DNA of 64,000 nt from Ichthyophis bannanicus (GCA_033557465.1 JAWIIG010000037.1:2542001-2606000); one strand, 5' to 3'. Positions 1-11,704 are shown, numbered from the stretch's first letter. Numbers and translations: made by a program. Notes: generated from the letters alone by a model not told the origin.

Positions 1-235
1 TGTTTAATGAAGAAATTTCATTGTGCTGAAGAGATACAGTGTTAGAAGTGAGTTAACTGCCTGTTATAAAGCACAAGACTTTATTTTTGTCCTTATTCTT
101 TTTGGTCAGAGCATGGCTTATGTTCTTTTGTACTTGTGTTGAATCCAAACCCCGGGAGGGAAATAAAACCTTGATTTAAGCTTTACCACTCGAGCTTCAA
201 CTACCTTATTGAAAAGGAATCCTTTCAGTAAAAGG
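1..235 (+). repeat. 3' end of an unclassified polyadenylated repeat
   Basis: No protein is recognised. The block at 140-177 contains CCCCGGGAGGGAAATAAAAC, with an AATAAA signal at 162-167. Almost the same block recurs at 15247-15281, again on the plus strand and again preceded by a T-rich 'TTTTGTCCTTAT' stretch. Two copies of the same 3' terminus imply a dispersed element, possibly an LTR R/U5 region. The element's 5' part lies outside the window. Confidence 0.4.
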
Positions 236-254
236 TCCCCCTGTAGCCCAACCA

Positions 255-640
255 GCTTGCCACGCTGCTGGTGGACCAGGGTGTGACAACACCCAGATGT
301 TGGAATGCCCTACCACCTGACATCCGGGCAATCCCTGACCTAATACAATTCAGGAAGGCTTTAAAACACCACCTCTTCCTCAAACACTACCTAGATGTAG
401 GTGTACCAACAACCATCTCACCTACACCAACACACCATCATTAATCTATGATAGGACCTGATATGAAGCCTATATGTAAATAGTTACCCCAGTTTATCCA
501 AGTTTTAAGCACCAGTTTATTGTAAATACGGAACAGTCCCCTGCACCGTATAAGTTTCTTTTTCATGTAAACCGCACTGATGTCGAATAGCGCGGTATAA
601 AAAAGACTGTAAATAAATAAAAAATTAAAAAAGGAGATAT
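255..640 (+). pseudogene. L2-type LINE, 5'-truncated 3' end
   Basis: Translation on the plus strand gives the carboxy end of an L2 ORF2: a WNALP motif, then FRKALKHHLFL, then a stop near 440. It matches the same segment of the minus-strand L2 at 62812-63996. The 3' UTR (440-634) ends in 'CGCGGTATAAAAAAG' followed by TAAATAAATAA, the usual L2 tail. Only the terminal few dozen codons remain, so this is a dead-on-arrival 5'-truncated insertion. Confidence 0.8.
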
Positions 641-1139
641 AATTTAGCCCTAGCCCCTGTACATGATCGCTCATAATAAGAACCCATAATTCTGAAAACC
701 TAACATCAAACCCACCAAACCAAACCCAGGGAGGCTATACAACCCACAAAATTAGCAGGTGAGCCCAACAGGACAAGACAGACATGGAGAGCAAAATGAC
801 CTAGTACATTCCCAATTCTATTGCCACTTAAAATTTCACGCTTTGCCCACCTCCCACAATAAAAGAAAAGACAAAGTACCCAAACCCTAACCACCAAAAC
901 TGCATGGCAGGGCAACCCTCACTGAGTCAGCTTATGACCTAAAAGACCCAGCCAAATGACTAAGGGCCCTCTCACTCTTCCAAGCTCCAAGATTCTCTCA
1001 ACCACCATAGACAGCACAAACAACACAAAACACAAAAGAAGAAAGAGAGAGAGAGAACAAAAAACACCTTGATCAGGAAAGTGCCCTGGCGTTCCTTCAA
1101 AGAAAACAAAATGAGTGTCTCACTACATAGTAATACTGT
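641..1139. other. Unassigned AT/CA-rich stretch
   Basis: I see no coding region or element boundary. The sequence is rich in ACA/CCA runs, with a short GA repeat near 1040-1056. It may be 3' UTR of the L1 whose ORF1 remnant follows on the minus strand, but nothing proves that. Confidence 0.3.
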
Positions 1140-1249
1140 GTGATTAAATGTCGCTTCTGCGTAAGTCTCCTTTACACAAACTCAGACCAGTCAAACGCCA
1201 TGATATTGAATGCCATAAAACTGCACCAAGTAAAGCTGCGAAATGAACT

Positions 1250-2130
1250 TCACCGCATCACCGCTGCCTCCTTATCTTCCAGAAATGCATATAAAACCCC
1301 TGGATCATCAAAAGTCTTGGTCTGGTTATGCAGCGTGACTCTCATGTGGGCAGGATAGAGCAGCCCAAATCGGGCCTGTAGCTGTAATAAGCGTGGACGC
1401 AATGCCAGAAAACTCTTTCTCTGATCCAATGTCACCTTTGCGAAATCCGGGAAGACCAGGAGTTTATGTCCCTGGTATTCCAAATTTGAAAGTGCTCTGG
1501 CAGCTCCCATTATTTGCATTACTTGCTGAAAACGTAGAACTTTCAAAATGACTGGGCGTGGACGCTTGCCCGCGACTACGGATTGAGTAGGCACTCGATG
1601 GGAATGCTCGATTTCGAATGGCATAACAAACTGCAACTTTAATACACCCAGAATCATGGCCTGCAAGAAGGAATCCTATGCACCCTCAGGTACTCCTAGT
1701 ATTCTTATGTTGTTTCTCCATGAGCGGTTATTGCCGTCTTCCACCTCTCTTTGTAGTGATTGTATCAGCTTGGCCTGCTTCTCAACGGACTTGAGCCTTT
1801 CCCCATGTGATGCCACATCACCCTCCACCTTCTCCAAATGAGCCGTAATTGCTTCCATAGAAGTTCTCAAAGCGTTGATATCTTCTTGCATTGACCAGGT
1901 CTTTGACTGTCTGAATCTTAGCCAGGAACTCCTGCAAAGTCTCAGGACAGTCTTGGATGACTGCCATCTTGTGAGGAGAGAGAGGTTCTATTTTGGTTCT
2001 CTTTGCACTGGCATTTTGAGAAACTTGGTAATCCAGCCGCATTGGAGCCTGACATATCCAGGATCGAATAATAACCAAGTAGGTAGGAACTATTTGATTA
2101 AAGATAGCAGAAGTCAGGATTCTTGCCAAT
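1250..2130 (-). pseudogene. L1 LINE ORF1 remnant (RNA-binding chaperone)
   Basis: Reading from about 2130 downward, an N-terminal segment is followed, after a frame change near 1890, by a coiled coil (LEKVEGDVASHGERLKSVEK) and the RRM entry RNNIRILGVPEG. A second frame holds the C-terminal domain: EIEHSHRVPT, PRPVILKVLRF, then FPDFAKVTLDQRKSF and a YPAHMRVTL segment. This order is diagnostic of L1 ORF1p (Transposase_22 family), which coats L1 RNA and assists target-primed reverse transcription. At least one frameshift breaks it. The CR1 insertion at 2185 cuts off the upstream part, and no ORF2 follows it here. Confidence 0.8.
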
Positions 2131-2184
2131 TGCCCTCCGGAGCTCAGCTCTTACAAGTCCATCTTGACCAGCAACCAGGCTCCG

Positions 2185-4244
2185 CCCTACTCTTATCAGT
2201 CTTAAATAGGTTACCCTGTAGCTTCATTACATGTCCCCTAGTCTTTCTATATTCTGATGACGTAAACAATTGATCTACGTTTATCCGTTCCACTCCATTC
2301 ATTAATTTATAGACCTCTATCATATCTGCCCTCAGTCATCTCTTTTCCAGGTGGAAGAGCCCTAACCTTTTTAGCCTCTCTTCACAGGGATATCCTTCCA
2401 TCCCCTTTACCATTTTGGTGGCTCTTCTCCGTACCTTTTCTAATAACACTATATCCTTTTTAAGATACGGCGACCAGAATTGCACACAATATTGAAGGTG
2501 TGATCGCACCATGGAACGATACAGAGGCATTATAATATCCTTTGTTTTATTTTCCATTCCTTTCCTTATGATTCCTAGCATTCTATTTGCTCTCTTGGCT
2601 GCCGCTGCACACTGGGAGGAGGGTTTTAGCATGTTATCCATGATGATGCCTAAATCTTTTTCCTGGGTGGTAGTTCCTAATATGGAGCCTTGCATCGTGT
2701 AACCATAGTTTAGGTTGTTCTTCCCTAGGTGCATAACTAAATTTCACATTAAATTTCATCTGCCATTTTGATGCCCAATCTTCCAGTTTATCAAGATCCT
2801 CTTGCAATTTTCCACAATCCTCATGGGTTTTAACAACTTTAAATAGTTTTATATCTTCTGCAAATCTGATATCCTCACTCGTTATTCCCTTTTCCAGGTC
2901 ATTTATGAATATGTCAAAAAGCAGTGGACCCAGCACAGATCCCTGGGGTACTCCACCTTTCTCCATTGGGAAAATTGGCCATTTAGCCCTACCCTCTGCT
3001 TTCTATCTTTTAACCAGTTCCTGATCTACAATAGTACACTGCCTCCTTTTCCATTACTTTTTAGTTTTGCCAAAAGTCTCTGATGAGGGACCCTGTCAAA
3101 GGCTTTCTGAAAGTCCAGATACACTATATCAACAAACTCACCTTTGTCTACCTGTTTATTCACACCTTCATAAAAACAAAACAGATTAGTAAGACAAGAT
3201 CTTCCTTGTCTAAAGCCATGTTGGCTGTCTCCCATTAAGCCATGACTATCTACATGTTCAGTAACTTTGTTCTTTATGATGGTTTCTACCATTTTTCCCG
3301 GTACTGACATCAGGCTCACCGGTCTGTAGTTTCCCGGATCACCCCTGGAACCCTTTTTAAAAACTGGTGTTACGTTGGCCATCCTCCATTCTTCAGTTAT
3401 TATAGATGATTTTAAGGATAGTTCACAGATTACTAATAGCAGGTCTGCAATCTCATATTTCAGTTCTTTCAACACCCTTGGATGTATACCATCCGGTCCA
3501 GGTGATTTGTTACTCTTCAGTTTATCAAATAGTTGTAATCTTCCTGGTGTATCGATATTTCTTTCAATTCTTCTGCAGTATCACCTTTAAATACCACTTC
3601 AGTCATGGGTAACATCCCTACATCTTTCTCAGTAAAGACCGAAGCAAAGAATTAATTCAAACCCCTCTTACTGCCCCTTTAACCCCTCTATCATCTAATG
3701 GACCAACTGACTCACAGGGTTTTTGCTACGAATGTACTTGAAAAAATCTTTATTTCGCGTTTTTGCTTCCGCAGCAAGCTTCTTCTCAAATTCTCCCTTT
3801 GCCTGCTTTATCAATGTCTTGCATTTGACTTGCCAGTGCTTGTGCTGTTTCCAGGTTTCGTCGTTTGGCTCTTTTTTCCATTTCCTGAAAGATGCTTTTT
3901 TGGCAACAACAACCTCTCTGACCTCACCTTTAAACCATGCTGGCAGTTTTTGGACTTCCTTCCACTTGTATTAAAGCGTGGAATACAGCTGGTCTGGGCT
4001 TCCAAGATAGTATTTTTAAAGAACACCCGAGCTTGATGTAAGTCTTTAACCTTTTCAACTGTTCCTTTTAGTTTTTTCTTAACTATTTTCCTCATTTTAT
4101 CATAGCCTCCCTTTTGAAAGTTAAAAGGTAGTACTGTGGATTTCCTTACCATCCCTCCTCCACTAATTAAATCAAAGGAGATCATGCTATGATCGCTTTT
4201 GCCAAGTGGCCCCAGCAACCTTATCTCTTGCACCATTGCTGTTT
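2185..4244 (-). mobile_element. CR1 LINE, internal fragment
   Basis: This CR1 copy reads right to left and is truncated at both ends. It retains the end of the endonuclease, the linker, the reverse transcriptase and part of the C-terminal region. At 4244 it abuts the truncated BEL/Pao integrase; at about 2180 it abuts the L1 ORF1 remnant. It is the same family as the copies at 18173-18910, 21028-22212 and 27470-30182, whose shared 3' tail ends in repeated TTCTTATG units. Confidence 0.85.
2336..4236 (-). pseudogene. CR1 ORF2 remnant (endonuclease end and RT)
   Basis: Segments in order (minus strand): endonuclease end LLGPLGKSDHSMISFDL (4236-3811); RT with VTPVFKKGSRGDPGNYRPVS and YLDFQKAFDRVPH (3475-3026); RT with GVPQGSVLGPLLFDIFINDL (2966-2634); and the YRSMVRSHLQYC segment (2734-2336). 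The usual FADD catalytic box reads FAED, so a metal-binding aspartate has become glutamate. Together with frame changes and missing ends, this makes it a non-functional copy. Confidence 0.85.
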
Positions 4245-4740
4245 TTAGAGACCCTTCTTGTTGAACTCTCCAGATGGAAATGGAACAGTCCCAGGCTTTT
4301 GTGTCAAAAGCATGTCTGGTGTTAGAAGGAATGGCATCTCTGGATCAGTGAATATTGGAACCAAAGGTCTTATGTTGATCATGGCTGAGACCTCTGCTAA
4401 GAGGGTAGTAAGGATGTCAAGAGTGAGTTGAGTAGTCTCAATCACTGAAAGCTTGGAATCTAATATGTGGTGGGCAATCCCAATCATGTGTTCTCAAGTG
4501 CCTCCCATGAGACAGGGTTGAATATCCATGTACACCTTTCGGTCACACGGGTACCTTCCAACAGTAGGACTGTAAATTGTATCCAAATTTATACTTAGGC
4601 TCTCTACAAGCACCCACAAAATTGGACCTACATTCAGAATGGATCTGTTTGGCTGGTTCTCTGATAGCAAACTTCTTTGAAGAACATTTATGAAGCTGAA
4701 TGTAGCCATGAATTCAATAACTTCAATGTGAACAGCACAG
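4245..4740 (-). pseudogene. BEL/Pao retrotransposon integrase core, 3' part
   Basis: Minus-strand translation gives AVHIEVIEFMATFSFINVL and, after a stop, GIAHHILDSKLSVIETTQL, then INIRPLVPIFTDPEMPF and LLTPDMLLTQKPG. These are the DDE integrase core and C-terminal signatures of BEL/Pao pol, which inserts element cDNA into chromosomes. The core region that should carry the second aspartate is degraded, and a stop lies before the GIAHHI block. The CR1 junction at 4244 removes everything downstream, including the 3' LTR. Confidence 0.8.
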
Positions 4741-4960
4741 ATGTTTATGTTTATGTTTATGCAATTTCTTGATATACTGCCCAGGCTGAAGGGCATCAGA
4801 GCGGTTTACAATCACTATAAGCAGGTTCTGGATACAGTCCTTCGTCCCGAAAGGGCTCACAATCTATGTGTACCTGCTCATACTATGAACATCACAGCCC
4901 ATCAGTTACTGTTCTTCCATCCTCATCTAGTTCATCATGATACAACTTCTCATGGCCCAA
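4741..4960 (-). repeat. L2-tailed SINE/LINE 3' end inserted in BEL/Pao
   Basis: A TTTATGTTTATG run at 4742-4760 followed by a 'GATATACTGCCCAGGCTGAAG' type block is the reverse complement of a LINE/SINE tail (tail to the left, so minus orientation). It separates two parts of the BEL integrase that are otherwise adjacent in protein order. No tRNA-like head is visible. Confidence 0.55.
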
Positions 4961-5310
4961 AGATATCCAGACCTAAATAGGTGAATGGTGGTTCAGTACT
5001 AAGCCAATCATCTGGCAAGTCTGCCATCTTTTGTGCTTGGTACGTGCCCCATAGTTTGCAGGATTTAACATATTTGTGAATAACAGTAGTAATGCATCAT
5101 TGTGCTACAATAATCTTAAACTCTGTGGCTCTGATAGCTCCTTCTGTAAAGTGTTGACCTTGGTGTTTGACTTGCTTGTGATAGAAACGCACGAACGAGG
5201 GGTTCTTTTCACCGCTATCTAATTCAGCATGAGTGAACCAACCACTGACTCTCAGCAGGCCATCACTGTCGACAAAAGGATTCAACTTCTAAAAAGGGCT
5301 TTCTTTTGGA
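4961..5310 (-). pseudogene. BEL/Pao integrase N-terminal region
   Basis: Minus-strand reading gives LNPFVDSDGLLRVSGWFTHAE and YHKQVKHQGQHFTEGAIRAT: the start of the integrase with its HxxxxH-type zinc-binding helix. It continues to MADLPDDWLSTEPPFTYLGL just before the catalytic core at 4740. The order is correct for BEL/Pao. At least one stop and one frame shift are present. Upstream (5311-5720) the frame is too eroded to follow, though short pieces still read in the expected order. Confidence 0.8.
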
Positions 5311-5722
5311 AGGTTTTTCTCTTGCAAAACGTGATGATCTCGAGAACCGCAGCAGGTGAAACAACTTGTGGTTTGTCGGGGTGTCAGAGTCAGTGATCAC
5401 AGGTTCATCTTGGTTGATGAACTTGCAGATGATTCTTGTTGTATGCAGCATAGAATAGCCTACTGTGCATGGGAGAGCTCATTGTCCATGAAAGGCTTTG
5501 TGCAGAGGTGCCATGGGCAACAAGTATTTGATGGTCTATCCAAAATCTGGTGAAATGAAAGCGCAATATAGATGAGATGAGCTATAGTTATTCTGAGTGT
5601 CACCCATCTTGAAAAGCAGTTGAAACTATATGCTCCTATGTTTCCTTCAGAAGCAATACTGGTAGTGAGTGTGTTATCTCTGGATGGACTTCTGAGTCAG
5701 ATTCAGGATTCACTAACTCAAA

Positions 5723-8700
5723 GGGGTATGTTTACTAAACCATCCTAATGTTACCGGTGTTAGTTGCAGTGTTAATGTGAGGAATGCCTTATAAGGTAGT
5801 GGGCATTCCGGCGGCAAGGTAGCAATGAATCTGTATTGCGCGATAGAGGGCGCCTCTAGGGCACGTTATAAAGTGCTCTGTCCGCCAAGGCACCTTATAA
5901 TGTGCCCTATAGGGCGCCTTAGGTTACGGCACTGTGAGGGTGTTTTTGCTGGCAGCACGGTTTTAAATTAAAAGTAAATCCCTCAGACAGCCTTACTAAA
6001 TAGCACTACTGCAGGATTAAACTCATGACCTCTGCCTCCACAGATCATTGTAATAACCAGTGGGCTATATCTCTATAGCGTCAAACACAGCACTGGCTGG
6101 CTACAGAAAGACTGCAGGTCACCACACAAACTGTCTGCTGTGGTTACCAGGATAGGGTAAACCCATCCGTACCCATGATGCACTGCACATGCAGATCAGC
6201 AGTCTACATCTGATCACAAGATGGGATATGCGCCTCCACAGCACCTTGGCCTGGTAGGGGGAACTGACCATGTGTGTTACTGGCACAGAGTAGCTACAGA
6301 CCGTGACATTGTGCGGTTCCTGTGCTCACCCTGAGGATGAGGTGGAGCCCCCAGCACCAGGTCCACAGAACCTGACTTGGCTGAGGTAGGCTGTTCTGCA
6401 GGTCCTCATCAGTGCCAGTGTGCAACAGGTAGTCCTTGCAGACACACCTAGGATACCTCTGTGGCTATCTGTATTTCCTAGTCATGTCTAGTCCTTGTGG
6501 ACTATAACACACCCAGAATAGTGCATATACTGTGTGGTTGCCATGATCACTAGTTATAAGAGCAGGGGGGTGTCTGGACCCACATGCGGATAATGTAGCA
6601 CCACCTACCACCCAACCTTTCTGGGTTAGGGTGGGGGCCAGGATATGCCACCAACAGAACCACACTCTACATTTTTGCAATGCAGGCAGTAGCGGGACAT
6701 GATGAAGGGCTGTGGGACCATCAACCCCAGTCCTGCAGGGGAAGGGCACCCTCCGGGGCACTCAATGCAGATCTGTACGTATCACATAGAACACTGGCAG
6801 TAGGCCTGGAAAAGCTCAGCTGCCCCCCACCACAATCTGACATTCATCAGCAGGGGGCACAGTCAGTCTTCACCTGCTGCACCCTGCAAGGTGTTCCAGC
6901 CATACACAAGCTAATTGCAGACAGTATGCTAACTAGTACATAGTGCTTGTTCCTGGAGAAACTGTGTACGCCCAAAAGTGGGATGTAAGCACAAACACCA
7001 AGCAGGTATGCCAGCAATTGGACCCCAGAAATGGGAACTCCCAAATATCACTTGAGAGAAGCTCTGTATAGCACTATGTGGGAATCTGGACATGCCATAG
7101 TCACTGCTCAGCCAGGGTGAGAGTGACCTCACAGCATGACATGCTGTGGTCACCCTGTCCGTGCAGGTGGTGGTCGGGCACTACAATGCCCCAGCCATTG
7201 CCCTATGCCCTGTGCAGATGCATCCTGCCCAGACCGCCCTGTCTGGGCCATACCCACAATACCTTACTCCTCATTATGCACATTGGCAGGCTAACACTGG
7301 AAACAGTGCAAGCACTGTGGGCTCAGTAAGGTGTAGGCAGCCACAAAACACTGAATAGACATACACACACTCCCACACCTATGTCAGCATTGTGCAAAGA
7401 GAGAGGTGGTTGGCCGCCCTGGTCATCACACCAGTCCTGGGCACAGTGCAGGCATTGCTATGGTACTCAATTCTGTTAAGGACACTCTCCAGGGTGGTAC
7501 ACACTGTCAGTAACAAAATATGAAACACACTCACATATATCAAAAGGTTGCTATGATGAATCTCTGTTAACAAATTGTGTTTAATGTAGGATTTGTTATC
7601 TGACATTGATCATAGCAACCTTTTGATATATGTGGAACATGTTTCCATGTTTATGACGGCATTGCTAAGATATGCAGGTGCTAGTATTGGTAGATGCTGC
7701 TCCGCGCAGGGCCCACCAGCCTGACTCTCCATGAGGCTTTGGATAGTGGAGCCTGTGGGTGTGGGTGTTTGTGCCCCTGTTGGCCTATGCTCTAGGGCAG
7801 AGGTTCCCAATTCCAGTCCTGGTGGGCCCAACTCGATTCAGGTTTTCATGCTGTCCCTAATGAATATGCATGAGATACATTTGCATACAATAGAGGCAGT
7901 GCATACAAATGCATCTCAAGCATATTTTTTAGGGACAGCATGAAACCTGAATGGTGTTTGGCCCTCCAGGACTGCAGTTGGGAACCTCTGCTCTAGGGAC
8001 TGCACATGTCTATGGTGTATGTGCTCTGTAGGATAAAATATAGGCATTTATGGTGTGTTTATTTTATCTGCAATAAAGGTTCCATCTTTATTACCACAGT
8101 TTAGTACTGCGTAAAATATAGGGACATGGTCTGCAGGAGCCACAGCTGGGACTTGAACCTGTGACCTTCTGCCCCTGAACACACTGGCTGTGTGTACTGC
8201 ACCAAACTGTTGCCCCAGAGGTAGGTCATTCCCTGTGGATACCATTACTGTTTGTCAGACAGACCATATCTTTTGCAGTGCACGGCACCCACCTAAGCAG
8301 GGCTTGGCCTTGATCTGCTGTGGGCAGATGCCACTGCCCCCTCCACCACCAGCACCCCTCCGCCACCATGCTGACATGCCCTTATGCCGGTGGTGCTGGT
8401 GGTGCACAGTCCCAGGCCATCCACTGTGCCGGTAGGCGGCTGCCTATGGTGCATGATATGGGGTAGGGGTGCCTGCATAAACATCCACACTTCCCCCCGG
8501 CACCACCTGCCAATGTTATGTGCCCTTTGGGTACTTGCTGGGTAATGTCCATTGTAGCACTGTGGGACACACACTTGTGGACATGTTTGCCCTTGGTCAG
8601 TTGCTGTCTTGCTGGTTTTCCGTTTCTACACTCCTATGTGTCACCTAGGCATCTGCCTAGTCCACCCTGTGCCCCAGCTGCCCCACTGCATGTCCCACCT

Positions 8701-9150
8701 GCAGCCCCCTGTACCCCATTTGCAGTCTCACCATAGTGTCCTTTCGTACTTGGGCACTATGCTGTTGCTGCACATGTATCACTACTATCACTTTTCTTGG
8801 TCTCCCTGCCTTTGCTGTACATTGCTGACTGAAATGGTTTCTCTCTCCTGCAAATGTGCCTCTAATGCAAGGTTTTCACTGGCGTTAATCTTCAGACCCT
8901 GGTTTCACAGCGTTAATGTGCCTGGAGCCTCTCCCCGCCCACTCTCCGCCCACTCTCCGCCCATTGACCCCTTCTCTTCGCCCTCTGGAACGACTTACTC
9001 CACCCTCTGTGCGCCTTAACACCGCCGGAGACGTTATCACTCGATAAGTGACATTATTGCATGGTAATGTTACATTATCGCTCGATAACGTTACTTATCA
9101 CGCGATAACATCATCGCTGCGACGTTAGCACTGTTTAGTAAACATACCCC
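5723..9150. mobile_element. Harbinger-like 3.4-kb TIR element, copy 1
   Basis: The ends are a perfect 18-bp terminal inverted repeat, GGGGTATGTTTACTAAAC (5723-5740) and its complement (9133-9150). They are flanked by AAA on both sides (5720-5722, 9151-9153) and sit inside the BEL/Pao reading frame. G-rich ends plus a 3-bp duplication suit the PIF/Harbinger superfamily; that assignment is inference. No transposase is recognised on either strand. The interior is homologous, inverted, to 41331-46582. It contains a hAT MITE at 7798-7990 and tRNA-like B-box stretches (near 8150 and 6010, minus strand). Subterminal DNA at 9020-9125 is full of GATAACGTTA-type inverted motifs. Confidence 0.75.
7798..7990. 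mobile_element. hAT-type palindromic MITE (193 bp)
   Basis: Starts CAGAGGTTCCCAA and ends with its complement. It is flanked on both sides by CTCTAGGG (7790-7797 and 7991-7998), an 8-bp target duplication typical of hAT elements. The interior is nearly palindromic (AGGTTTTCATGCTGTCCCTA versus its complement). It encodes nothing. A second copy lies at the equivalent place in the larger element (43207-43400). Confidence 0.85.
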
Positions 9151-9153
9151 AAA

Positions 9154-9900
9154 GAGTTCTCTGCAGTTAGGACTGCATATTCAACAAGGAAATATGACCC
9201 TTTCAACCATGTTGTCTGCATCAGCTTCGATGCCAGGACACCTCTTGTAGCATGGTCTGCTGGGTTCTGGTTGGTGGGCACATAATGCCATTGTTCTGGT
9301 CGTATTGACTTCTGGATGCTTCAAACTCCTTTGCTGACATACATGTAGAATCTCCTCATTAGACTGTGTATATAGCCCAGCATGACCTTGTTGTCATTGT
9401 AGAACTTAATGACATCTGGTTCGATGTCCACCTGATTTAGTATCAGCTCTACTACCTCTACTGCCAATACGCGCACAAGGGATTGGATATAATGCCTTAG
9501 TTGATAATAGCAAAAATATGCGACCCTGGAAGCTCATACTCTTGTCTCACTGCTGCGTAAATTTTAATTCCAACCTCTAAGTTCACCACATGACCCAAGC
9601 TCTCTATCCCTTTCTCCTCCCATACCTTGAATACCCAGTTCTCTTAGCTGTGGAATAGTGTGGTTAGGCTGTGGTGCTAACTTAGCTTTGCCAAAGATGA
9701 ATCCTATATAAGATGTGCCTTGTGCATCTGTTACCTTCAGGTACACCACTGCATTCCCAGAAAACACAAATCTCCTTGTGGCAGGCATCCTTGAGAGATG
9801 TAGAGGTATATGTACATGGGATGTGGAGGACTTGTAGGGACTCTTTCTATGCTTCCCATTCTTTTCTCTTTTCTTGAAGTAATGGAGCATCGCAATCACT
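9154..9900 (-). pseudogene. BEL/Pao RNase H domain remnant
   Basis: Minus-strand pieces: AVVYLKVTDAQGTSYIGFIF and GKAKLAPQPNHTIPQL (9564-9899), then a stretch with DIEPDVIKFYNDNKVMLGYI, and a block corresponding to QWHYVPTNQNPADHATRG near 9240-9300. These are the successive RNase H signatures of BEL/Pao, including the NPADHATRG box before the linker to integrase. Frames are broken several times. The Harbinger-like element cuts the protein immediately downstream, at 9151. Confidence 0.75.
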
Positions 9901-10002
9901 TGTGTTTGATTAAAGTTCTCTTAACAAGAACCTTGCTTGTATGGTGAATAAATCCATAAACCCTAATGGGTCATACAGACTCTTCACTGTAGACAAAACA
10001 CC

Positions 10003-11222
10003 TCAATAAATATATGTTTTTTCTTGGGTTGAAACCTGGAAGGTAAAAGCATCTCTTTTTAAGTCACAACTTGGTCCGAGACTGCATTGCAGTGGAGGTA
10101 TATCAAATCTCAAGTCTAAGTTTTTCAAGTCTTTAGTATGGTCTTCTGAAAAGAATGCTTTCATCATCTTAACATTGTTGGAGGTTACTTTGTGAAGCCT
10201 CAAGTTGACCTTTGCTAGCATTTTCTGCATCATTTTCAACTGGTCTCTGGCTTTCTCTTAAGTGGGTAAGGATTTCAATCCATCATCCACATAAATGTCT
10301 ATTTCTACAAAATGTCTGGCATCTGTGCTGTGCTCCTTTTCTCCTTCTTCCGCTGGGCTCCTTTTCTCCTTCTTCCATTGTGCTCCGTCTCCTTCTTCCA
10401 CTGTTCATCCTGAGTCCATAGGTTGCAACAGCAGCTGATAGACTATTGGCAAAAATATGGACTTACATTCTGTATTCAGCAATCTCATTGTTAATGTTGT
10501 CACTGTGGTACCACAGGAACCTCAGGTAATTTCTGTAATCTTTGTACAGTAAACAGTAAAACATTTGCTAGATATCAGCTCTTATAGTGACAGGCTCTTT
10601 TCTGAAGCAGATCAAAACCCCCAACAGATTATTGATTAGTTCAGGCCATGTGAGGAGCACAATGTTCAGAGATGTTCCTTGGAACTGAGCACTGCAGTCA
10701 AATATGATTCAAAATTGACTTGGCTTCTGTGGATGATGCATGCCAAAGTCAGTTAGCACTCTTCATTTTCTTTCAAAGATAGAGATTACTCTGCATGGCC
10801 AATGGTGGGTATGTCCTTCATGAAAGTTACAAAATGCTTGTCTTTGCTTTCTATTCAGAGTTCTCTGCAGTGAGAGAGCATGGATCCTATTGTTATGAAG
10901 TCACAGTCAGACGTTCAGAATAGAAGAGGAGATACCCGGCTGTTTGACTCATCTTTAAAGAATTCTTTGTCCATAATTCTCAGGAATTCTCTATCTTCTA
11001 TGGAGAGAATAGATATATCATCATCTCTTGTGGATCTGGAATACTGAGCTTCCCAGATGATCTCCTAAGTCTGACAGGGAGATAGTCCAGAAGGTCTCAA
11101 AATCTCTTGAACACTAGCTGCACATATGTTGAAGCCTGATTTACATATCCTGTTAAGGCAAATGTCACCTGCTATCACCCATCCCAAATCAAGATGATGG
11201 ATATAGGGGGAGGCAGATTCAG
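10003..11222 (-). pseudogene. BEL/Pao reverse transcriptase remnant
   Basis: From 11222 downward: HHLDLGWVIAGDICLN, then RT blocks with FGMHHPQKPSQF, SLNIVLLTWPELINNLLGV and FRKEPVTIRADI, and a catalytic YVDD box (EIDIYVDDGLKSLP, about 10270-10310). The last block is NVNLRLHKVTSNN-like (10003-10239). Order and wording are those of the BEL/Pao protease-RT region. Multiple stops and frameshifts make it non-functional. On the upstream side (11222) it is joined to a DIRS gag fragment, so a DIRS insertion or deletion removed the protease and gag side. Confidence 0.8.
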
Positions 11223-11403
11223 AGAAGATCCTCTCACGCTGGTGCTGACGGCTCCGTAATGCCTTGGAAGACATTTTGCCACAGGGGCTACAGACCGTAG
11301 AATCATTGTCTTGCCCTAGACACCGGAGGCAGCAGTCATGTGTGTCGGTGAGAGGCATAAGTTTCTTGCACCGATCACACTTCTTAAAGCCACTGGCAGC
11401 CAT
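11223..11403 (-). pseudogene. DIRS gag N-terminal fragment
   Basis: Begins at an ATG at 11403 with MAASGFKKCDRCKKLM and continues TDTHDCCLRCLGQDNDSTVC. The Cys/His pattern (CxxC, His, CxxC) matches the start of the DIRS gag at 34329 (SGFKRCTKC...THDWCLKCLG) residue by residue. The ATG lies about 400 bp inside the terminal-repeat-like end at 11808, close to the 380-bp leader of the 33951 copy. Only about 60 codons remain before BEL/Pao sequence starts. Confidence 0.75.
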
Positions 11404-11704
11404 CGGGGGAAAAAGGGCCCCTGCAAGATCAAAAAATTGGGCTGCCAGGGAAAAGAAAAAAGGCGCAAACGCAGTCTCTAAGGACAAAAACCGAAAAGAG
11501 AGGTCTGGGCTCGGCACCGGTGTACCGAGTCCAGGCGGGAAAGGAACCGACGTCGAACCAAAGAAAAAACTCGACCCAATGCAGAAAAATCAACTTTTTT
11601 CACGGGTGACAAGGACAGGCATCCATAGGGCTCCGCAGAAAAAAGAAGACTGAGCAAGATGGCACCTTTGGGCTGGAAGGGGACCACGCATGCATGGCTG
11701 CATT

